DNA of 64,000 nt from Daucus carota subsp. sativus (taxonomy: Eukaryota; Streptophyta; Magnoliopsida; Apiales; Apiaceae): NCBI RefSeq assembly GCF_001625215.2, contig NC_030381.2, forward strand, positions 50,429,214-50,493,213, in the 5' to 3' direction. Both the position numbers and the translations under genes were made by a program. Of this stretch, positions 9,004 through 21,111 are shown one piece after another; the stretch's first letter is position 1; every line of letters starts with the position of its first letter. The notes beneath the pieces were generated by a model. It saw nothing but the letters and a program-made list of their open reading frames with translations, had not been told where the DNA came from and did not search any database.

Positions 9004-12000
9004 CTATGAAGCTAAAGATGCCAGCTTCTGTTCAAGCATTTTGGCTCGACGAAGAGCATCCATGGCCTCAGCTTTCTTTCCTGAACGCTTTAAGGTTAGT
9101 GCCTTGACCTTCTCTGCCTTGATTCTTTCTTCTAATTGTGTTCTTTCTCCCAGAGAGTTGTCAATTTTACCAGCAGCGGATTTTGATACCTCTGGTTTTT
9201 CAGGGACTCTGGGGACATTGCTCGCATCATCTATTCCAATTGCTTTTAAAGCGGACAAAAGTTGAGGATCAAGAAGATCCTCGATGCCTACATCATCTAC
9301 AGGTTCAGCCAGGTTCATAGATGGCTTATTTGAATCACTGGAATTCAGCTCCTCCAACTGAATTTCAAGTGCCTTTGCCAATTCGAACTCAGCCTCTGCT
9401 TCTTCTGTTCTTCCTTCCCTTCGTAGCTTAAGTGCCTGACGTTTGTGGCTCAAGGACTCCTGTTGCAACTTGAAACGATCACGACCGGACATTTTTGGAG
9501 CTGCAACAGGACTTTTTTCTTTTTGTGCAGTCACTGTGTTGTTAGAACCTGACACTTCACTAGAACTGGAGCTGGTACTTGCATTCTGGATATTGTCCTG
9601 CAGACTCTTTTCCAAAAGCTTTGCCTGCCGAAGCTCCTCCTTGGCTTCTACCAACTTGCCTTCTCTCTTCAGAGCAAGTGCTTTCTTCTTATGAGCCAGT
9701 ATGTCCTTTTGAGGGGAACTATCCAAGTTTGTTGAAGCCATCTGAGAATGGTTTATCTCATCTCTTTTTCCTTCTGGCTTCTGAACCATTTGGTCTTTCT
9801 TTTCCAAGCCTTCAGTAGGTTCCGTTTGACGCAAGTGATTTGACATGCTATCTTTTACAGGAGTCCCAACAGCTCCCTTGTCAGCTGCAATATTCAGTGG
9901 ATTGTATGTTTCATCATTATGGAGTTTGTTTCCTTCAGCTGGTACTTCTTGTTTTGGCGCGTCCATCTCTGACAACTGAGCCTCTAATACTTTTGCCATC
10001 TCCAGCACTTCCTCAGCCTCATCAGCTTCTCCTTGGCGTCTCAGTGCAAGTGCCTTTCTTTTCAACCCTAAGAGTTCTCTCTGAGCTTCACCTTTACTTT
10101 TTCTAGATGTCTCAATTTGTTTACCAGAATGGACATGAGCAACAGATAAATCATTAGTTATTTCATGTGTATTGGTAATTCCTTCATGCCGGGTTTGAAC
10201 ATGCTCATTCTCGTCATCCTTCCATCCTAGATTATTTAAAAGTGAAGCAAATGATGGATCATTCATGTCTTGCTCTGTCACATCCTCCACTTCATCCCCA
10301 ACATCCAAAATTTCAGAGTTAGCATTCTTATTACCAGATTTTACTTGCGGGATCTTCACTTTTGAAGATTGATCCATCTCTTCAAGTTGTTGCTCAAGAA
10401 ACTTCCCTTTCATTAATTCTTCATCTGCCTCATCTGCCTTGCCCTCCCTTCTCAAGGCAAGGGCCCTCTTTTTTAGAGCCAAGAGCTCTCTCTGAATCAT
10501 CAATTTACTCTTTGGTGCCACATGAGTTGGTTTCTTTATTACAGATGCAAATTGTGGTTCCTTTTGAACAGTCATCTGACCATGTGTCTTCGAATTTGTC
10601 GCAAGTGAATCAGAGCTGTTGAGGTTGGTTTCATCCATATCTTCAGTCCAACCAACCGACTCCAAAGCCGCAGATATATCAGGGTCATCCATATCCTCAT
10701 CAGTCACTTCTAAATTATCAACACCAAGATTATCCGCAATACCTACAAGGTTCTCAAAATTAAAATTAACATCTGGAACGTTCCTAGAGGAGAGGTTTGG
10801 TTTATCGCTGTCCATGCTATGAATCAGAGCGGAAAGCTCATCATCTGAATCATCAGCATCAATCAGAAATTCCTGTTCCTCAATCTGTTTTTCCAGAATT
10901 TTAGCTCTTTTCAGTTCTTCCTTGGCCTCGGCAAGCTTTCCTTCACGCTTTAGTGCAAGAGCATTTTTTTTAATAGCGATAACTTCAGACTTATCAAGAC
11001 CATCCACTACCTTCTTGGTATTAGATTTCGTAGAAACCTCTCCAAGAAGACTAGAAAGTTCACCCTCCAAACTCACTTTTACTGGCTTTTTATCAGCATC
11101 ATGAAGGTCCAGATCAGACCATCCCAATTTTTTGAGTTCGGAAGAAAGGTCATCATCTTTACTCAGTTGGGGAGAGAGCTTATTTATCTTGATCGATTCT
11201 GCAAGATCTTCTTTAGTTCTAGAGATATCATTTGTGCTTATGGAAGACGAAGCCTTTCTCCGATTTTTTCTTAACTGCAGCTCCAGTGCCCCAGCCTGCC
11301 TCTCAAGTTCTTTTCCCCTTTTAAAGGCTCTCAAAGCTTCTTCCGACTTTCCGTCGGCTTTCAGAGTTTTATACTTCTTTTTTTCATCAAGAGCTTGCTG
11401 CCGCAGTTCATCAGGAGTAGTTGACCCCATATCAGTCACACCAACAGAGAGACTTCTCAGTATAGCTCCTTCATCTTGTGTGGCAGCTTCCTGAATATTT
11501 GAACAGGATGCACTGCTTGAAGAACGTTGACTGCCTGCAAGAATTTTAAACTCTTTGCCTAAAGAGGATGAGTCTTTTCCATCATTACCTAGAATAGTGT
11601 TCAAGACTTCATCCTCATCCTTGGATGAAAGTTTAGGACCACCTGCAAAAAGGGACCAACATCAAGCTCGAACTTTCATGTCACTACAAGGGAACTGCCT
11701 ATGTCTATCAACCATCAAGAGATATATACTAGCAAAATCCATCTAAAAATTATGACAATTTACTGACACCAGTCAACCAGTTCCACTATGTTTAAAGCCC
11801 TTGGCACCTTTAAGACTGAAACATACCGAACTACAATGACTGAAGGGTTTGCCCAACAGAAAAACACGCAGTAAAAGATATTTTAAAAGATTGCCAAAAG
11901 TAATTTAGCAGTTTGAAAATTGAACCTTATGTTTTTCGTGATAAAAAATAAAATAAAATAAAAAAATCAATGAACATATGCAGATCATTCATATAATATC

Positions 12001-12784
12001 AAGTTCAATATGTCAAGATATAGTAACTTGAGCAGTTACACAATGTCATAAGTGTTTCAGCAATGCGCATAAAAATCAAATTTCATTCCTCGTGATCAAT
12101 ATTGCATAAATAATTAGATTTGTTACCTTCCTGGAAAGAGAAATCACATACATGTGGACTTTTATATGCTATATTAAAGTAGCTTAAGAAAGAAGTCCCT
12201 AGCATTAAGCTACAGTAATATATCTCATTGATGTAAAAGAAACCAATAACTTCACTGTGCATATAACATTAAATTTCTATCCAGCATGAAGTCATGAATT
12301 ACTTGTGCAGCTGTGCCAGTATGATTTGAAGGGGTCATTGTGTGAATCTTATGACGTAAACGGTAAACCCTGATAACTTAAGGGCAACATGTTCTAACGA
12401 GAGCACTGGAGAAGAATATTAAGTACTTTCTGTGTGGTTTCCGGTAATGCAGAGCTCTGTAGTGAATAACCAAAAAGGGAAGATATGAGGAGGTGGCACG
12501 AGATTGACGCCTAATGTTGTGTTAGGCACACATCGAGACAATTTAAAAATAAAGGTATAACAAGTATTATAAAGACACAAGATAGACTTATATTCTTCTT
12601 GTTTCTCTTGTTTTATTTTCAGGATTCTTGGAAGAAGACCGGTTTTCTTTTCGGACATTAAAGTTTTATTGTCTAAATTTCCCCGGTAATCTTGCATGTC
12701 CGACGGTTAGATAATAAGCTTTCTTGAATGAAAGAATTATCACGGTGAATTGCCGATTCTCGTTGAGATTTATTCTCATTTTCC

Positions 12785-12815
<31 letters not shown>

Positions 12816-15800
12816 CACAAGATAGATCTATAAAGATTCAGCTTCTCTCATAGCAGTTTACATATCTGGATCAACTACCTTTTCAATACGTCACAAAAAT
12901 TTGCCAACAGAAGAAAACGAATGAAAAAAGATGGGGCCACATATTAATGCCACGCGCTACATAGGACACCTAATACGACAATTTGGAAATTCTAGATAGC
13001 GGATAATATTAAGGCAAAGAAGAGATCTGTCAAGTTTAAACTGTTTTCTCAAAGTAATTCACAGATCTGGACCGACTACCTTTGTAAACATCATGTATAT
13101 CTGGATATAAAAAAGAGGGAGAGTAAACTAAAACAAGGTTGCTGTAGTTAAAGAAAGACGGCGGAGTTGGGGATTCATAATAGGGAATTTATCAAAAATA
13201 CCATTTTTTTTTAAGTTTTTTTGCCATTTTACTATCTTTTGGAAAAAATTGCAAAAATACTAACCTTTTAAAAAATATTTGCAAAATACGGTCTGCAACT
13301 ACATGCAACCAAATGCAACTTCAGTTAATTGGCCCCATAAGGGTTGCAAGTATGGTTGCATCTGGTTGCAAGTATGGTTGCATCTGGTTGCAACGGGTTG
13401 CATACAGTATTTTTACAAATATTTTCAAAAGTTGGGTATTTTTGCAAAATATTTAAAAAAGATATAGTATTTTTGCAAACACAAATTTGGACTTAAATAT
13501 TTATAAGAAAACCCTTCATAATATCACCATATATGTACTTCAGCATCAAGATATTTATAATTTTATCTTGTATACCCACTTTATCACACACATTAAACAT
13601 ATAGTTCGAGCCACTTCTTTCACTTCCTTTATTAGTAGACTAATATACAAGGTCCAAAATTACAAATCAACTATTCTTTACATATAATATAAACACACTA
13701 TGGGCTCATGAGTAAATGAACTCCTTGACTTTACTGACCATGGCACGATCATTTACATTGAAAGAGAAATAGCCAAACATAGCAAGACAGATTGCATAAT
13801 AGATGGTTTGGTTATTTATAAGAACATAGAGTGCTGCTTTAGTTAATTGTGACTTATTTTCTATTTCTTAAAATTGTGAAAATAATTTTGTGCTTCGACT
13901 TACTTATCAATTTTTTTGTCAAATACTGCAAATTTCTTAAAAATATTCATATTAAACCCTGCAGAGTTATGCCTTGCCTGCGTCCCTGGGTGGGGTAAAA
14001 GTATGATATTTGAAATTTTCTGTGCAAATGCCACATATGATCCATTAGTTGTGTACGTAAGCATCAAAGTGTTAGCCAGCAAAAATCTGCTGAGACCAAC
14101 CACAAGACATCATAGAACAAGAACAGAGGAAATGCATGAACAGAGACACTCTGAGAGAGACAGAGATGTAACATAGAAAAATTGACCAAGGATGTCTCGG
14201 CACTCTGATCTCAAAGATAGTATATTATACTGAACAAACCAGAGTGATGAGTAGCTACTTTATTTTTCTGCTCTTGTAAGTTGGGATAAATCACAATAAA
14301 TGTTAAAGTGTGATTACTCCTTTTTATGTTTCGAGAAATTAAATAATGAATACTGGAATCATACCTCTTCCTGCTCTACTCTTGTGTCCATGTCGCAGTT
14401 CAAAACGAGCTGCCTCTTCTAGCTTCTTACAGGGTTCACAGATGCGAACTGGGGAATCACCTTGTCCACGTAAGACCATTCTAAGCTGAGTACAGCTACC
14501 GCAAAAGATTCCCCCACATCTGCGGCAGTGATGCTGAAAATCAAGAAACAATTCACAAAAGTTAAGTACTAAAAAATATACTCCTATGAACATACAACTT
14601 TATAGTGGTAAGTATTATCACTACTCTTAACTAAAAGAAATATATATGTATTATACACACACTAGATGGATTCATCTAATCTGGAACTGGATATAACAAG
14701 AACAGGAAAAACAGTGGAGACAATATGTAATATATCAAGGTTGCTACCTTTTTGATTTAACATATAAAAATGGCATGTTTATATGTGAACCTAGTGCTGT
14801 TTCATGTGCACATTCTTTAAAAGCGAAAGACTCAATCTTCAAGCACGACTCATGAAATGCCATTAAGGGCATGCATTTTTACGAGGAAAAAAAACAATAA
14901 TAATAGGAAAGTCGTATTTGGCATAGTCTTAGCCTATGTCACTCTGACTCTTACGTTTTAATTGCCGCACCGTCGGGCACGACATTTATTTCTTGTCAGA
15001 TCCGTTTACTTAATGCGGACACTTTGACCAACTAAAAGACAAAATATCTATGATTCTAAACAAAATTTTAGAAGAAAGAAGTAGAATCACATAAAAGTAA
15101 AGAAGACGACTAATTTGCACAATTCCATACAAATTCATGATGAGCATAAGTTTTGTTGTTGCTTTTTGTTAAGGTGCCTTACTTTCCGTAGTTGTTTATT
15201 ATTATATTATGTGTTGTCGACGTACCCGCGTCCGAATATAGGACAGCATCCCATATCCCTAATTTTCAGACTTTTTTAGTCTGATGTTATGTCCGACACT
15301 CCGTTCCCAAGTCAGAGTAACATAGTACTTCGCTTTAAATCATTTTCAACATGTCTAAGTAGTACAAATGTCAACATACAAGCATAAAGCATCAATCAAT
15401 GATGTTCAATAACAGTTTCAGTCATTTAACTCAATCACCAGCCATTTCAATTCTGGTTCTTCCTCTTCATCATCCTTATCTATTAGAGTCATTAACATTG
15501 TGAAGCTCAATGAGTTGCATATGAGGTGAATCCTCATCTTCATAACTACGTGCACTTTTTTGCCCTTTACGACATCATATCAGTATTTAAAAATATCAGA
15601 ATATAGAAACTCTAGACTTACGATACTCAAACGAAGACAGATCATTCAAGAGCAAAGCTCTAATCCTTAAACAAGAACATCAGCATGAAAAACTCTACAC
15701 TCACAATACTAAAACCAAAACAGATCATTCAAGAATAAAGCTTAAATCTTTAAACAAGAACAAGAAAAACAAAAACAACCCAGATAATCAGAAGATTGGA

Positions 15801-16043
15801 ACTTTAAACTTACCAAACTCAAATCTTGACCCAAAAAACCCAAATTTCACAAATCTAAAACATGGGTCTTGCAAAAACAAGAATACCAAGTAATTATCTA
15901 CATATAAATTAATAAAAAGGTAAACTAACCTTGCGATTAATAAAAGTAAACTGGGAAGAACAGCCTTGGCAATGTGAGGCATCAACCACCCAAGTATTTC
16001 CCCTTAAAGATGGTCTTGAAGGCAATCCAATCTTTTCTAACAT
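9004..16043 (-). CDS. FYVE zinc-finger protein with seven coiled-coil repeats, 973 aa
   Basis: FYVE fingers bind phosphatidylinositol 3-phosphate, placing such proteins on endosomes or vacuolar membranes. Exons (minus): 15930-16043, 14365-14533 and 9004-11642; lengths sum to 974 codons. The start ATG at 16043 opens MLEKIGLPSRPSLRG. The FYVE domain spans residues of about 13-85: WVVD, then CQGC, HHCRRCGGIFCGSC and VRICEPC, so all the zinc ligands and the basic patch are present. The rest (from about residue 110) is acidic, low-complexity sequence with seven copies of a roughly 35-residue charged helix of the form KKALALKREGKxxEAxEELxxAKxLE. It resembles the Arabidopsis RING/FYVE/PHD-superfamily protein At1g61690; that match is from memory. 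Intron 2 hosts two transposon insertions. Confidence 0.9.
12587..12810 (+). mobile_element. Poly(A) retroposon (SINE-like or 5'-truncated) with 16-bp target duplication
   Basis: The insert ends in a run of about 28 A and is flanked by AAAGACACAAGATAGA at 12571-12586 and again at 12811-12826. The body of about 195 bp is nearly identical to 21112-21306 before that copy's poly(A). It lies in intron 2 of the FYVE gene. The structure shows target-primed retroposition; whether the source is a SINE or LINE tail is open. Confidence 0.85.
13183..13514. mobile_element. Mutator-type MITE with 9-bp target duplication
   Basis: A 332-bp segment starting GGGAATTTATCAAAAATA and ending TATTTATAAGAAAACCC is flanked by TTCATAATA at 13174-13182 and 13515-13523. 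The centre carries repeated GGTTGCAAGTATGGTTGCATCT units. It is an insertion in FYVE intron 2. Confidence 0.8.
14934..15325. mobile_element. Possible inverted-repeat element in FYVE intron 1
   Basis: The ends read CTATGTCACTCTGACT and, as complement of the right end, CTATGTTACTCTGACT. Inner parts (GTCGGGCACGACA, and GTCGGACA on the complement) also mirror loosely. No target duplication is evident. The rest of intron 1 (14534-15929) shows nothing else. Confidence 0.45.
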
Positions 16044-16320
16044 GTTGTTGATGCCTATGCAAATCGATATATGTATCTATGTGATCGAAAGAAGGGTTTT
16101 TGATTTCTCGATAGTTTGTGTGAAGACTGGTCGGACTTTTAGAACGGAGACCAAGAAAGAGATGAAAATTTGCTAGCTTTTTAATTACTGAATTTTGATG
16201 TGTCCGATTCGGCGTAGCGAAAATGAAGTTGGTTTAATCTTTATAAAAAATAGATATTTTAAAAAAATATAGTATATGATAGCATTAATATGATACCGAT
16301 ATATGATACGAATATATCAT
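16044..16320 (-). other. Upstream region of the FYVE gene
   Basis: This is the 5' untranslated and promoter region of the minus-strand FYVE gene. No convincing TATA box could be chosen among several AT-rich runs. Confidence 0.4.
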
Positions 16321-16504
16321 CGGTTTTTCTAGCATGTGTCCATGATCACATGCTAAGCGCGGAATTTGATAGGGTTTGGGAGATTTTGATTGACTCTCAT
16401 ATCCTAATAATGGTGCATCCCCTGCAAATACACCAATCAAAATCTCGCAAACATATCAAATTTCGCGCTTAGCATGTGCCCATAGGCACACACTAGACAA
16501 ACTC
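16321..16504. mobile_element. Foldback MITE of Mutator type, 184 bp
   Basis: The sequence folds on itself almost end to end: CGGTTTTTCTAG with CTAGACAAACTC, and CATGCTAAGCGCGGAATTTG with its near complement. Flanks are ATATATCAT (16312-16320) and ATATATGAT (16505-16513), a 9-bp duplication with one change. It is related to the element at 48946-49138. Confidence 0.75.
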
Positions 16505-16734
16505 ATATATGATATGTGTAGTAGGTTATTTTCCAGCATGAAACCCTTCAACTGCAAATGACAAAAATGTCTTATTTATATATTATATTTTAAAATTATT
16601 TTTGAACATACACAACGATGCAAAAAACATGTATTTAAATTTAAATTTTGAAAATCTATATAAAATAGGGGGCTGTTATACAGCCACCGTTGGATAGGGA
16701 ACCACCAGATCTAGGTCGTTGGATGACAAAGACT

Positions 16735-16948
16735 CCCCGCAATGAAATATTGCGGGTACTCAAGACCCCGCAATATTTCATTGCGGGTACTTAAGTCCCT
16801 GCAATGAAACATTGCGGGGAACTCTGAAACATTTTACTTCCCTAGACTATCCTTCCACTACTTTAGTTTTAGTTAACATTTTTACTTTCATTTTAAATTT
16901 TAAATTATTTTTATTCATTTTAAATATACGATTATCTTCATTAATTCA

Positions 16949-16996
<48 letters not shown>

Positions 16997-17213
16997 AAAT
17001 TAAAATTTAAATATTATTATTCAAAATAATTATATCACTAGAATGTATAATAATATTAAATAATTTGTATATCACAAATATTTCATTGCGGGTACGAATA
17101 CTCCCCGCAATGTTTCATTGCGGGTACCAATAAACCCCGCAATGTTTCATTGCACAGACCCGCAATGTTTCATTGCACAGAACTTTTACTCCCCGCAATG
17201 AAACATTGCGGGG
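16735..17213. repeat. Left cluster of GC-rich palindromes (about 8 units)
   Basis: Units lie at 16735-16757, 16765-16788, 16797-16820, a half unit at 17081-17093, then 17103-17124, 17134-17152, 17159-17178 and 17191-17213. Each is a variant of CCCCGCAATG-NNN-CATTGCGGGG. A TA microsatellite (about 16951-16994) separates the two halves of the cluster. Confidence 0.9.
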
Positions 17214-17941
17214 ATCGTAATTAATGTTTTTACCTACCAGTAACAACAAAATTACTCTATCACCTTCTCTCGTTTCATTTTTTGAATTTAATTTATTATT
17301 TGTTGTTTGATTTTTTTTATTATTAATGTAATACATTACGTTTTTGTTTGATATTATTTTATTATGATTTGAAATCATTTGAATTTTTAAAAACTTAAAT
17401 AAAATATTAATTAAATTTTATGTTTTTTGTTTTGAAATTATTTTATTATAATTCGAAATCATTTGATTTATTATTAAAATAAATTATATTATTAATTAAA
17501 GTATGTTTTTAATTTAGTTTTTAAGTTTTTGGTATTGTTTTATTATTATTCGAAATCATATAAATTATTATTAAAATTAAAGTATATTATTAATTATATT
17601 ATATAATTAATTTAATTTCTTTTTATGAAATTGTTTTATTTATTCGAAATCATTTGAGCTAATATTAAAATTAAAAAATATTTTATTATTTATATTATTA
17701 ATTAAATTAAATTATTTTGTTATTAATATAAAATTGAATTTTTATAACCACAATTTTTTTTAAATATATAGCAAAATAACATTCTTATTCATAATGTCAA
17801 ATTAATAAGAAATAAAATTAAGTTAAATTACCAATTTCAATATACAATAAAATTTATTTATTATTTATCATTCACAATGTCGTAGAACCGGAAGGTGCAG
17901 TGTTCGAATCGTGAGCTATGTGCCTTGGAGTATAACATACT

Positions 17942-18207
17942 CCCCGCAAAGATTCATTGCGGGGTATCTTTTAAAAAGTAAACTACCCGCCATGACTCAT
18001 GGCGGGTGTCTTTTAAAAAGTAAACTACCCGCAATGACTCATGGCGGGTGCCTTTTAAAACAAATACCCTATCCACCTCACTCAGCCACCTTTCAAATGA
18101 AGATATAACACCCCACAATGATTCATTGCGGGGTACATAATCCCCACAATGTTTCATTGCAGGTGTGAAATTTAGGTAAACTATCCCCGCTATGCTTCAT
18201 TGCGGGG
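17942..18207. repeat. Middle cluster of GC-rich palindromes (6 units)
   Basis: Units lie at 17942-17964, 17985-18007, 18027-18049, 18110-18134, 18142-18164 and 18185-18207. Two of them (17985 and 18027) carry a CCCGCNATGACTCATGGCGGG variant and are part of a 42-bp direct repeat. Confidence 0.9.
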
Positions 18208-18990
18208 AAGATAAGATTATTTATTTTATTCAAAATATTTGAAAAAGTTCAATAAATTGTAAGAATTTATTCAACTTGAGCTAGAAAATATTAATATATG
18301 TGTTCTTATTAATATTTAAAAAATTTAAGTGACATTTAATGATAAGTTAGATATTTTTCTTTGATTTGTATTTGTTCGAACTACTTGTACATACGAGAAT
18401 TGGAAAAAGTTAATAATTTGTCAAAAATTATTAAATTCTAGCAAAAAATACTAATTATACGCGTTCTTACTAATATTCAACCAATTTAAGTGATGTTTAT
18501 ACATAATTTCGATATTTATCTTTGATTTGAATATGTTCGAGTACATTTGAAAACACTACCAGTACCAAAGAGAATTGGAAAAAGTGAATAATTTGTAATA
18601 AAATAATTCAACTTTAGCTACAAAAAGTTAATTAACCTTAAAAGAGCATGTGAGCTACATAGTTCAAACATGTGTTCGATATATTTAGGAAACAAGCAGT
18701 AGTATTCAAATAAGTAAAATTATTAGTATAACAAAATGACATAAAATAGTTAATAAGATAAAAATATATAGAAATTAGATAGAAAATTATTCATATATTG
18801 CACTAAGAAAAATCAAAATTTTCTCTTATTTCTAACCTTAACAATATATATATATTTTTTTTGACAAACCTTAACAATATTTTTAGTTTAATATAAAAAT
18901 GTTAAATGATAACAATTTAATATAATAAACTCTACAAGGCATATGATATGTAAAGGAAGGGTAAAAGGGTCCAGGGAATAAAAAAAGACT

Positions 18991-19097
18991 CCCTGCAATG
19001 AAATATTGCGGGGACTTGTATACCAGCAATGATTCATTGCGGGGTCTTTCATACCCGCAATGTTTCATTGCGGGGTTGCAATGTTTCATTGCGGGGA
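18991..19097. repeat. Right cluster of GC-rich palindromes (4 units)
   Basis: Units lie at 18991-19013, 19023-19044, 19053-19075 and a partial unit at 19078-19097. They end about 95 bp from the right terminus, mirroring the left cluster, which starts about 67 bp from the left terminus. Confidence 0.9.
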
Positions 19098-19200
19098 GCC
19101 TTTTTTTTAGCCGTAGGATCACAAAATGGAGGGACGTGATCTGGTGGCTGGAAACCGGACCCTGTCCACCGGTGGCTGTGGACCGGTTTCCTATAAAATA

Positions 19201-19431
19201 TAAGATTTTGTAGCATAACTTTAGTGATGATTCTGTAATTCTATTTTAAATATGCGTTCTATCTTGAGCACGACCATTTGCGTCTATTTGTAATGGTAAA
19301 TATCTTATTTATTGTTTTAGCATTTGTAATAAAGTGTCATCATACAAAATTTGACAGCATCATCCTTTTTAAATACAAATTAAAGCTAGTTATCTCAATT
19401 TTCATAAAAAAAATAATTTAATTTGATGATT
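19201..19431. other. AT-rich spacer, nothing recognised
   Basis: Between the Mutator-like element and the retroposon target duplication I see no gene, RNA or repeat structure. Confidence 0.4.
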
Positions 19432-19726
19432 AATACTCCAATTCATCAGCCAATTTAGCTCTCTAGGAACGATGAAAGATACTTAAATTTTCTTTTAGTT
19501 TATCTCAAAATTTTCCTTTTTAATACCTTTTGTTTAAACAAGCAGGGGCTAGTTTTATTTGAATATAAATACATATCTTTAAGCATAAATATATATTATT
19601 CACACAATGGACAATCACCACTAAATTCCTCTGTGATAAAAATCTCCTATTTTGAATTTTTTTGATTATTTTTTAAAAATTATTTACAATCCTGAATCGG
19701 TGGATCAACCGATTAGTTCCGATTAT

Positions 19727-20195
19727 CAGTGTTCTAAAAAGCGCATTAAGCGGCCGTCTAAGCGGGCGCTTAAGCGGAATCGGAGGGTAAAACGCTTCGA
19801 TTTTACATTAAGCGGGAGATTAAGCGTTTTTTAACATTAAGCGGCCTGTTAAGCGGATTAAGCGGACATTAAGCGGATTAAGCGGTCAGAATGATTTTGA
19901 CTTTCTAATTTTTTATATTTAAATACAAATATTTTTTTATAAATATTATGAAAATTATAATAAAATATTAAAAATATCTTTTTTATTCAAAAACATTTTA
20001 TGTTTAAATTCTTATTACTTAATTATTTTATAATTTTAATTATATATATAATATTATTATATATAAAATTTTAAATATATATTATTAATCCGTTTAATCA
20101 CCCGCTTAAAATTCCGCTTAAGCGTCCGCTTATCCGCTTAAGCGCTAGAAGGTCACCTCACCGCTTAAGACCGATTTGCGCTTTTTACAACACTG
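19727..20195. mobile_element. Nonautonomous hAT-type element, 469 bp, perfect 8-bp target duplication
   Basis: CCGATTAT flanks both sides (19719-19726 and 20196-20203). The termini CAGTGTTCTAAAAAGCGC and, on the complement, CAGTGTTGTAAAAAGCGC differ at one position. Next to each end are dense TTAAGCGG and GCTTAAGCG words, with an AT-rich centre. It is nested inside the retroposon and is therefore younger. Confidence 0.9.
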
Positions 20196-20842
20196 CCGAT
20201 TATCGATAAATTTTATATGTAGTATCGAGACAAGTATTTGTTATCTTTGATTGAAGTGTGATGTGGCTTTTCCCGAGATATATTTTTACAAAACTTTTTG
20301 AGTGATACACGAAATATTTAGTTATTAAAAAACCGCAACGAGTCAACTAGTAATTTAGAAATCACAGGAAAAGCATAGTGAGTTGTGGTTGCTTAGGTTC
20401 CATCTTGTCATGAGAAAAAACTTGATTCAGTGGAATCAAAGGAATAAGTAGAATAAAATACAACCTCAACAGCTTCTTCTAATCAGTTCATGGGTATGTC
20501 TCTTCTTGATTTTTGATATTTCTTACGTGAACAATATGATATGGTATGCCCTTCAATTACAATTATTTACAATATTCTTTCTTTTTCTCATGATTTTGAG
20601 TGGAATTGCGAAAGGTGTTGATTTTAATCTTGTTTGTTTGTTTGTGTGTATTTGTTTGTTTGTTTAATCCATGTGTTTTGTTTGGTTTTTGGTGTTTTTG
20701 GCGATTTTTCGTGTTACATGTGATACGCTTCGTTGTTCGCTTCGTATACGACGAGACAACTTGATCGATAGCATAGTGGTGGTGGCGGATGGTGGCGGTG
20801 ACGGCGGTTTCAGGACGGGATCCGGTTTCAGAAAGAAAAGTG

Positions 20843-21010
20843 CGCTAATTGTGCCTTAATTGAATGCGGTAATTGTGCCTCGTTAATTATGCCTCTTTAT
20901 TGAGGGCGTAAATTGTGCCTCAATTATTGAGGGCGTAAATTGTGCCTATTTATTTGGGGCGTTAATTGAGCCTTATTTGAGGGCGTTAATTGTGTCTTAA
21001 TTAAGGATAT
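20843..21010 (+). repeat. Degenerate minisatellite in the retroposon
   Basis: Repeated units of the form GAGGGCGTAAATTGTGCCT with variable spacing occur about six times. No coding function is apparent. Confidence 0.6.
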
Positions 21011-21111
21011 TAATATTTTATTATTATGCCTTAATTAAGAGCTTAATTGTCTCAATCATGAGTTATCATGATTGTGGGAATATTTTGATGTAATCTGTTA
21101 AATATATAGAC

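Larger units (their letters stand above)
16668..19191. mobile_element. Noncoding Mutator-like element, 2.5 kb, with palindrome clusters and 9-bp target duplication
   Basis: TATAAAATA occurs at 16659-16667 and 19192-19200, a perfect 9-bp duplication. The ends are inverted repeats of moderate similarity: both read ACAGCCACCG, a short purine-rich link, then CCACCAGATC when compared in opposite orientation. Inside are three groups of a roughly 23-bp palindrome (CCCCGCAATG-TTT-CATTGCGGGG and variants) separated by AT-rich DNA. No coding sequence is present. Palindromes near the ends could be transposase-binding sites, but this is inference. Confidence 0.8.

Noticed and set aside
9041..11494. Several plus-strand open frames
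   Set aside because: They overlap the long FYVE-gene exon on the opposite strand and show no family features.
17890..17925. Possible tRNA gene or tRNA-derived SINE (TGTTCGAATCGTGAG, B-box-like)
   Set aside because: No matching A-box, acceptor stem or CCA-side pairing could be found.
16735..19097. Palindromic repeats as a CRISPR array
   Set aside because: Spacing is irregular, spacers are not unit length, there are no cas genes, and this is plant nuclear DNA inside a transposon.
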